Shown: positions 6,521 through 10,176 of the stretch, piece after piece | Position numbering within the stretch: position 1 is the stretch's first letter | Layout: the number at the start of each line of letters is the position of its first letter | From: DASPRM01 sp035319065 | GTDB taxonomy: Bacteria; Acidobacteriota; Terriglobia; Terriglobales; Acidobacteriaceae | NCBI GenBank assembly: GCA_035319065.1 | Contig: DATHDM010000302.1 | Span: 1-10,176, forward strand | Direction of reading: 5' to 3' | DNA: 10,176 nt | Position numbers and translations under genes: made by a program | Notes under the pieces: generated by a model | Databases searched by the model: none | Seen by the model: the letters and a program-made list of their open reading frames with translations, nothing else | What the model was told of the DNA's origin: nothing

Positions 6521-6778
6521 CTAGGCCGCGGCTTTGCTTTTGAAGAAGCGGTAGATGGCGAGCAGAACGATCGCGCCCACCACCGACATAATGAATCCCG
6601 CCGATTGCCCCTCGCTGTACCAGCCAACCACGCGGCCAAGATAGGTGGCCACCAGCGAGCCGGCAATGCCCAGCAACATGGTAACGAGGATGCCGCCGGG
6701 ATCCTTGCCGGGCATGATCAGCTTAGCCAGAGCGCCGACGATCAAACCGATGATTGCAGCCCAGAGCAGTTGGAACAT
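6521..6778 (-). CDS. GlsB/YeaQ/YmgE-family small membrane protein
   Basis: An 85-residue, very hydrophobic protein with three predicted membrane helices (about 2-21, 29-47 and 60-78) and a basic end (RFFKSKAAA). The first-loop pattern GALAKLIMPGKDPGGILVTMLLGIAGS is characteristic of the transglycosylase-associated (GlsB/YeaQ/YmgE) family. Members are linked to general stress responses, but their biochemical role is not established. Length is typical. The ATG at 6778 has AAGGAGGAG before it; extension to 6913 would run through the tRNA gene. The tRNA-His 3' end lies 77 bases upstream on the same strand, with no evident terminator between. Confidence 0.9.
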   Translation of the reverse strand: MFQLLWAAIIGLIVGALAKLIMPGKDPGGILVTMLLGIAGSLVATYLGRVVGWYSEGQSAGFIMSVVGAIVLLAIYRFFKSKAAA

Positions 6779-6855
6779 GTGCTCCTCCTTACGGCTGAAC
6801 CTGAATCCTTCGATCAACTCAACGAAACCCGAGTTCCAAGCCTGGTGGATGGGGT

Positions 6856-6931
6856 TGGGGTGCCTGGTGGGATTCGAACCCACGTCATCCGGAGCCACAG
6901 TCCGGCGTTCCACCGCTGAACTACAGGCACC
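6856..6931 (-). tRNA. tRNA-His (anticodon GTG), CCA encoded
   Basis: The minus strand folds as a full cloverleaf. The acceptor GGTGCCTG pairs with CAGGCACC and includes the extra G-1 opposite C73 that marks histidine tRNAs. The D arm is GTTC-AGCGGTG-GAAC, the anticodon stem CCGGA/TCCGG with loop CTGTGGC (anticodon GTG), and the T arm GTGGG-TTCGAAT-CCCAC. The 3' CCA (6858-6856) is encoded. It ends 77 bases before the GlsB-like gene start. Confidence 0.97.
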
Positions 6932-6965
6932 ACACAGGCGTCCGCCCGACGCAGCGCAGAAATTG

Positions 6966-6974
6966 ATTATAACA
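6966..6974 (-). promoter_or_regulatory. Extended -10 promoter of tRNA-His
   Basis: On the minus strand TGTTATAAT (6974-6966) is a perfect -10 hexamer with the TGN extension. It predicts a transcript start near 6959, about 28 bases before the mature tRNA 5' end. The -35 position is GC-rich and does not resemble TTGACA, as is common for extended -10 promoters. Confidence 0.65.
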
Positions 6975-7058
6975 ATCCGCGGCCGGGACGGCTTCGGGTC
7001 CGGAGAGGCAATCCTTGGCAGGGAGCAGGCGAGAGGCGATCGCCCGCCGAGGCTCGGG

Positions 7059-7298
7059 TCATGGTCGATGATGGGGGTGGCGGGATCTGGGGAAACGCTC
7101 GGGGTGCTGCCATCCGACCTCGGTCAAATGGGCGCCGCATCTGGGGCAGAGATGAATGTCCATGAAGTTGTCGAACACAGCATTCGAGCCGCAGATCCCG
7201 CAGCGGCAGCCGGGGCCGGAATCGGCGGCGGACTTCGGCGACGGGCGTTTCGTCCCCTTCCGCCGAGCGGCGTGCGGCAGTTGGAACTCTGGTTGCAT
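7059..7298 (-). CDS. Small zinc-ribbon protein
   Basis: A 79-residue basic protein. CxxC pairs at Cys33-Cys36 (CGIC) and Cys51-Cys54 (CPRC), separated by GSNAVFDNFMDIHL, make a typical four-Cys zinc ribbon; Cys31 is an extra. The N-terminal 30 residues are basic and low-complexity (ARRKGTKRPSPKS), and the C-terminus is rich in Arg, His and Pro. No function can be named; such proteins bind nucleic acid or protein partners. No Shine-Dalgarno precedes the ATG at 7298. Instead TACAAT lies 11 bases upstream, so translation may be leaderless. A longer overlapping minus-strand frame (6967-7674) lacks any protein-like motif and is a shadow. Reality of the gene rests mainly on the zinc-ribbon pattern. 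Confidence 0.6.
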   Translation of the reverse strand: MQPEFQLPHAARRKGTKRPSPKSAADSGPGCRCGICGSNAVFDNFMDIHLCPRCGAHLTEVGWQHPERFPRSRHPHHRP

Positions 7299-7309
7299 CG
7301 ACGGCCGGC

Positions 7310-7315
7310 ATTGTA
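7310..7315 (-). promoter_or_regulatory. Candidate -10 box of the zinc-ribbon gene
   Basis: TACAAT on the minus strand (7315-7310) matches the -10 consensus at 5 of 6 positions and lies 11 bases before the ATG. The predicted transcript start is within about 5 bases of the start codon. No clear -35 is present. Confidence 0.35.
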
Positions 7316-7457
7316 CTCGATTGGTGGCCGTGACAGGACGGAGAAAGCGAATTAGTCCGGCGGGCGCAATCCCGGGTGACGCGGCGTCTTATGGAGGCGG
7401 ACTTGAAGCCGCCTGGCGGGAAGGGCGAGGCGATCAAGACCGGGCAGCGAGAGCTGA

Positions 7458-7505
7458 GAAAAGAAAAAGCACAGGGGTTGGAATTTTTTTTCCGTCCCCT
7501 GTGCT
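7458..7505 (-). terminator. Intrinsic terminator of the UDP-glucose dehydrogenase homologue
   Basis: Arms AGCACAGGGG and CCCCTGTGCT (7468-7477 and 7496-7505) are perfectly complementary over 10 bases, with an inner GGAA/TTCC pairing in the loop. Read on the minus strand the stem is followed directly by TTTTTCTTTTC, the classic U-tract. It lies 48 bases past the stop codon at 7553 and isolates that gene from the zinc-ribbon gene. Confidence 0.9.
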
Positions 7506-7552
7506 GCTCGTAGCGCCTCGAGCCCCCCGGCCCGCGGCACCAACTCAAACCT

Positions 7553-8818
7553 TCAGGCCCGGCCCACGCCCACGTACTGGAAGCCCATGGAGCGCAGGCG
7601 CACCGAATCCAGCAGGTTCTTGGTATCCACGATGATGGGCTGCTTGAGTAGTTTCTTGATGCGATCGAAGTCAAGGGCCCGGAACTCCGGCCAGCCGGTC
7701 CCGACCACCAAAGCGTCGGAACCCTCGGCGGTGGCGTAGGGCGAGTTGCAGTAGCGGATGCCCTCGATCTGCGACTGCGCCTCGGGAATGGCGACGGGAT
7801 CGTAGGCGCGAACCTGGGCGCCCTTGTCCATCAGGGTGCGTGCCAGCAGGATCGACGAGGAGCCGGCGATGGAGTTGGTGTTGGGCTTGAACGCCAGCCC
7901 CAGAATACCCAGTTCCTTGCCCTGGAGGTTGACGACCATGCGCGAGATTTTGTCCACCAGGCGATCGGCGAGGGAGCGATTGACCTCGCGGGCGGCGGTG
8001 ACGATGCGCAGCGAGACGCCGTTGCCGTTCGCCAACTGGGCCAGGGAATCCAGGTCGGACTCGGCAAAGGGGCCGCCAAAGCCCGCGCCCGGCTGAAGGC
8101 AGCGGGGAGCGATCTTCTTGTCGAGACCGAGGGCCAGCGCCAGATCGGTGGCGTCGGCGCGGACGTGCTCGCTCAGGCTGGCCAGCTCGTTGATGAAGGC
8201 AATCTTGGTGGCCACGAACGCAGTGGAGGCCTCGCGCACCAGCTCGGCGGTCTCGTGATTGGTGACGATCACGGGCACGCCGCGCATGACCAGCGGGCGG
8301 TAGAGCTGCTTCAAAGTCATGACGGCGTCGGCGGAACTGGTGCCGAGCAGAATGCGGTCGGGCCAGTTAAAGTCTTCGATGGCGCAGCCGTTGGTGAAGA
8401 ACAGGGGCTGAGAAACGATGGTGACCACGCGTCCCTGCTCCTGGAAGAGCTTCTGCAGCTTGCTGGCAGTGCCCACCGGCACCGGACTGCTCAAAACGAG
8501 GACGGTGCGAGGAGGGGAAAGTTGCGCGATCTTCAGCGCCAGCCCTTCAATTCCATTGGCGGTATCTTCGGCGATGAAAGTGACCTGCGACTTGGCAGCG
8601 GCCGACGCCAGGTCGGTGGAATAGGAGAGCCGCCCGGCGCGCACGTTGCGACGGATCACCTCCTGCAGGTTCTTCTCGAAGAAGGGAATGTTGCCCTGCG
8701 CGACCTCGCGGATACGTTCGGTGTCTTCGTCAAAACAGGTTACCGGCATGCCGAAATCGGCCAGGCAGGCGGAGATGATGCTGCCCAGATACCCTGAACC
8801 GTAGACACTGATCTGCAT
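7553..8818 (-). CDS. UDP-glucose/GDP-mannose dehydrogenase family protein lacking catalytic residues
   Basis: A 421-residue homologue of UDP-glucose 6-dehydrogenase (family enzymes oxidise a sugar nucleotide to the uronate using two NAD+). The fold is complete: N-terminal Rossmann motif VYGSGYLG (5-12), FDEDTERI, the central helix AFVATKIAFINE (Lys205, Asn210 kept), and a C-terminal UDP-binding domain with LGLAFKPNTN and WPEF. The active site is altered. The GGSCFPKD loop reads GGPFAESD (248-255), replacing the catalytic Cys by Phe251 and the Lys by Ser254. SNPEFLREG reads SQPLFFTNG (136-144), losing the Glu. KSTVP reads SSPVP (110-114), losing the Thr. DGRN reads DTKN. It may be a pseudoenzyme, or act on another substrate by another mechanism; NAD binding is likely kept. 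The frame is intact, so it is not a decayed gene. AAGGAAC precedes the ATG. It appears monocistronic. Confidence 0.9.
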   Translation of the reverse strand: MQISVYGSGYLGSIISACLADFGMPVTCFDEDTERIREVAQGNIPFFEKNLQEVIRRNVRAGRLSYSTDLASAAAKSQVTFIAEDTANGIEGLALKIAQLSPPRTVLVLSSPVPVGTASKLQKLFQEQGRVVTIVSQPLFFTNGCAIEDFNWPDRILLGTSSADAVMTLKQLYRPLVMRGVPVIVTNHETAELVREASTAFVATKIAFINELASLSEHVRADATDLALALGLDKKIAPRCLQPGAGFGGPFAESDLDSLAQLANGNGVSLRIVTAAREVNRSLADRLVDKISRMVVNLQGKELGILGLAFKPNTNSIAGSSSILLARTLMDKGAQVRAYDPVAIPEAQSQIEGIRYCNSPYATAEGSDALVVGTGWPEFRALDFDRIKKLLKQPIIVDTKNLLDSVRLRSMGFQYVGVGRA

Positions 8819-8901
8819 AAATGTTCCTTTCCCGCCACCTCGCGGGAGGATGGTGGCAAGAACCAGAGGGGGAGGGCTGCCGCCAGTTTTGGGACCTCCT
8901 C

Positions 8902-8931
8902 TTTCTAGCTTTCATATCGGTTCATTGGCAA
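8902..8931 (-). promoter_or_regulatory. Candidate promoter of the UDP-glucose dehydrogenase homologue
   Basis: Minus-strand TTGCCA (8931-8926, 5 of 6 to the -35 consensus) and TAGAAA (8907-8902, 4 of 6 to -10) are 18 bases apart, giving a leader of roughly 75 bases before the ATG at 8818. The call is weak and rests on consensus alone. Confidence 0.3.
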
Positions 8932-8941
8932 TGTGTAAGAG

Positions 8942-8969
8942 GGACATGTACGGCCGAAAGGGCATGTCC
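8942..8969. other. Intergenic hairpin GGACATG...CATGTCC
   Basis: A perfect 7-base stem (8942-8948 / 8963-8969) encloses a CC-GAAA-GG mini-hairpin when read on the plus strand, an RNA-like arrangement with a GNRA-type tetraloop. It lies in the 409-base gap 8819-9227, just upstream of the candidate promoter of the dehydrogenase homologue. I cannot match it to a known riboswitch or ribozyme. Plus-strand frames across the gap are short and not protein-like. Confidence 0.4.
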
Positions 8970-9143
8970 AGCGGGTGCGGCGCAGGGGATGTGTGGCGGA
9001 TTCTCCTCTTAATTAGGTTGGGGCGGAATCTGTGGTTCCCTAAGGACTTCAAAGGCCCCGGCAGGCTGTCTGTAACGACCCAGCCGAAGTGCACGCGCGA
9101 ACCTGGAGTACCCGACTAGATCACCGCAACGCTTAGAAACACC

Positions 9144-9195
9144 AGGTCCTTCGATTCGGGCCTCATCTTCCATTCGGCCCTCGCTCAGGATGACA
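9144..9195. repeat. Dispersed intergenic repeat of the TCCTTCGA...CTCAGGATGACA type
   Basis: The left end AGGTCCTTCGATTCGGGCC and right end GGCCCTCGCTCAGGATGACA match, from memory, a short imperfectly palindromic element found many times between genes in Acidobacteriota and some other phyla. Inner arms GGGCC (9158-9162) and GGCCC (9176-9180) and outer arms TCCT/AGGA can pair around a loop. It sits 33 bases past the stop of the 2H phosphoesterase gene and may form that transcript's 3' structure. Only one copy is in the window. Confidence 0.6.
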
Positions 9196-9227
9196 GGCTG
9201 AAATTTTGACAGGGTTCACCGCAGCGG

Positions 9228-9779
9228 CTAGCGGGTGGAGGCCAATCTGGGTCCCAGGGGAAATGGCGCGAGGTCCTGCCAGCGGTCGCTGCCCGGGACT
9301 TGGCGCACGAAGGTCAGTTCCTCGATCTGAGCAGCATGAGGACCGGGAAATTCGGCCCAACGCTGGGCGGCAATTTTGGCCGCGGCCTTGGCCTCTTCCA
9401 GGGTGTCAACCTTGACGATGGTCAGGTGGGGCATGTAAGGCCACTGCTCCGCGGAGGCCAGCGTGCCGGTGTTGAGGCGGTCGTGGAGCTCGCGCAGGCG
9501 ATAGCCGGCCCGGGCCACGCGAATGAATACGGTAGGAGTAACTGGAAGGAAGTGCTCTACATCACCCAGGACGACACTGAAGGGAACGACGCTCTGGCAG
9601 GCCTGCTCGACCTGCTCCCGAGCCTCTGCTTCGGTACCGGAAAGACATCGGGGAGGCAGAACCGTGATGTGCGCGGGGAGATGCCCGTGCGGGGGGTGTA
9701 ACTCACGCCGCAAATCTTCGACCCATTTACCCAGGGAGTTTCTGATATACGCGACCAGCGCGTATTGCGGTTCGGGCAT
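9228..9779 (-). CDS. 2'-5' RNA ligase family protein (2H phosphoesterase)
   Basis: A 183-residue cytosolic protein of the 2H phosphoesterase superfamily, whose members ligate or hydrolyse 2'-5' or cyclic phosphodiester bonds in RNA or nucleotides. Both signature HxTx motifs are present: PAHITVLPP (His37, Thr39) and MPHLTIVK (His118, Thr120), about 80 residues apart as expected for the two lobes. Length is typical, so it should be active, but the substrate cannot be told. I chose the ATG at 9779 (MPEPQYALVAYI). An in-frame TTG at 9809 is less likely because TATAAT (9795-9790) lies between the two, which would put the start of transcription just before the ATG. There is no Shine-Dalgarno. It is divergent from the GT39-like gene with 77 bases between starts. 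Confidence 0.85.
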   Translation of the reverse strand: MPEPQYALVAYIRNSLGKWVEDLRRELHPPHGHLPAHITVLPPRCLSGTEAEAREQVEQACQSVVPFSVVLGDVEHFLPVTPTVFIRVARAGYRLRELHDRLNTGTLASAEQWPYMPHLTIVKVDTLEEAKAAAKIAAQRWAEFPGPHAAQIEELTFVRQVPGSDRWQDLAPFPLGPRLASTR

Positions 9780-9789
9780 TGCGCTAAAG

Positions 9790-9795
9790 ATTATA
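9790..9795 (-). promoter_or_regulatory. -10 box of the 2H phosphoesterase gene
   Basis: A perfect TATAAT on the minus strand (9795-9790) lies only 10 bases before the ATG at 9779. Transcription would begin about 5 bases before, or at, the start codon. No good -35 is seen. Confidence 0.5.
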
Positions 9796-9833
9796 TCGCC
9801 AGCGGCCAAAAGGAGGCTTGGGCACGGAAGTTT

Positions 9834-9855
9834 AAGGTTACAGGAAGGTTACAGA
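9834..9855 (+). repeat. 11-base tandem repeat over the GT39-like gene's ribosome site
   Basis: AAGGTTACAGG (9834-9844) is followed at once by AAGGTTACAGA (9845-9855), identical in 10 of 11 bases. The second copy, with the preceding GG, supplies the GGAAGG that serves as Shine-Dalgarno for the ATG at 9857. Confidence 0.75.
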
Positions 9856-9856
9856 G

Positions 9857-10176
9857 ATGTTGGACTATGCGAAGAGGGTGGCCCAGGTTGCAACCAGCGT
9901 GGCACGGACACTGCCCTCGGTGATTCGGGTCGCTGCGCAGCAGGGGGGGCCGGTATCACTCTACTTCGAGATGACTACGAGAAAGAACTTGGGACTCATT
10001 GCGGCACTGGCCGTAGTGAAGACAGCTATTCTGATCGGCTTCGCCGGCGGCTTCGGATACATGAGCGACGAGCTCTACTTTCTCGCGTGTGCTGCGCATC
10101 CGGCGTGGGGGTACGCGGACCTTCCGCCACTGCTGCCGTGCTTGACATGGATGGTGACGCATACCCTGGGCTCGTC
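9857..10176 (+). CDS. GT39/ArnT-like glycosyltransferase, N-terminal part (cut by window edge)
   Basis: The frame opens at the ATG at 9857 (GGAAGG before it) and runs off the right edge after 106 codons. After a 38-residue N-terminal segment comes a membrane helix (NLGLIAALAVVKTAILIGFA) and then the diagnostic stretch GYMSDELYFLACAAHPAWGY followed by ADLPPLLPCLTWMVTHTLG. This matches the first large loop of PMT_2/glycosyltransferase family 39 proteins, where the DE pair is part of the active site. Such polytopic enzymes move sugars from polyprenyl-phosphate carriers to lipid or protein acceptors outside the membrane. An in-frame ATG at 9971 (MTTRKNLGL) lies nearer the usual family start but has no ribosome site. 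Acceptor and sugar are unknown. Confidence 0.85.
   Translation, partial: MLDYAKRVAQVATSVARTLPSVIRVAAQQGGPVSLYFEMTTRKNLGLIAALAVVKTAILIGFAGGFGYMSDELYFLACAAHPAWGYADLPPLLPCLTWMVTHTLGS

Noticed and set aside
6779..6913. N-terminal extension of the GlsB-like protein
   Set aside because: It overlaps the tRNA-His gene, and the ATG at 6778 has a strong ribosome site.
6967..7674. A 235-codon minus-strand frame over the terminator and zinc-ribbon gene
   Set aside because: It spans a strong terminator and the 3' end of the dehydrogenase homologue, and the product is Arg/Pro/Ser-rich. The zinc-ribbon frame within it is the credible one.
8942..8969. Hairpin as a c-di-GMP (GEMM) riboswitch or hammerhead ribozyme
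   Set aside because: The CGAAAG loop is suggestive, but the other conserved core segments (ACGCACAGGGCAAACC-like, or CTGANGA) are absent nearby.
8850..9119. An 89-codon plus-strand frame in the gap upstream of the dehydrogenase homologue
   Set aside because: It has no ribosome site, an irregular composition, no motif, and it runs across the hairpin and promoter candidates.
9956..10162. A 68-codon minus-strand frame at the right end
   Set aside because: It is antisense to the GT39-like gene, whose loop motif is clear.

Overview
The window is GC-rich chromosomal DNA with compact genes, mostly on the minus strand. Gene content (a TIGR03118-type exported protein, a Tat-exported ferritin-like protein, a CRP/FNR regulator of the type without cAMP residues, an HDFNN-class hybrid kinase, a GT39 glycosyltransferase) and a dispersed intergenic repeat resembling TCCTTCGA...CTCAGGATGACA best fit a soil-type Acidobacteriota (Terriglobia-like). 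This assignment is inference; the window has no rRNA or other marker gene. No phage, transposase, CRISPR or plasmid gene is visible.

Layout. Bases 1-248 (minus) are the N-terminal part of a secreted TIGR03118-like protein. Bases 496-2029 (minus) hold a probable two-gene unit: a ferritin-like protein with a twin-arginine signal, followed by tatA. Bases 2396-3301 (plus) encode an unrecognised 301-residue protein with a charged helical N-terminus and a beta-rich C-terminal part. A long nested hairpin separates it from a convergent CRP/FNR-family regulator (3426-4124, minus), which has a near-consensus CRP-type palindrome upstream at 4309-4324. Next come a PAS-PAS-kinase-receiver hybrid histidine kinase (4397-6394), a small GlsB/YeaQ-type membrane protein (6521-6778) and tRNA-His(GTG) with an encoded CCA (6856-6931), which has an extended -10 promoter. 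A small zinc-ribbon protein (7059-7298) follows, then a strong intrinsic terminator belonging to a UDP-glucose dehydrogenase homologue (7553-8818). A 409-base intergenic stretch (8819-9227) carries a hairpin and the dispersed repeat. The right end is a divergent pair: a 2H phosphoesterase (2'-5' RNA ligase family, minus) and the start of a GT39/ArnT-like glycosyltransferase (plus, cut by the window edge).

Themes. There is an envelope/export group (exported protein, Tat cargo plus TatA, GlsB, sugar-nucleotide dehydrogenase homologue, GT39) and a signalling group (CRP-like regulator, hybrid kinase). The most unusual item is the UDP-glucose dehydrogenase homologue: it keeps the Rossmann NAD motif and overall length but has lost the catalytic Cys and Lys of the GGSCFPKD loop and the Glu of the NPEF motif. 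Other points of interest are the CRP-type operator near a regulator whose recognition helix matches it, and two genes whose -10 boxes sit so close to the start codon that their mRNAs may be leaderless.
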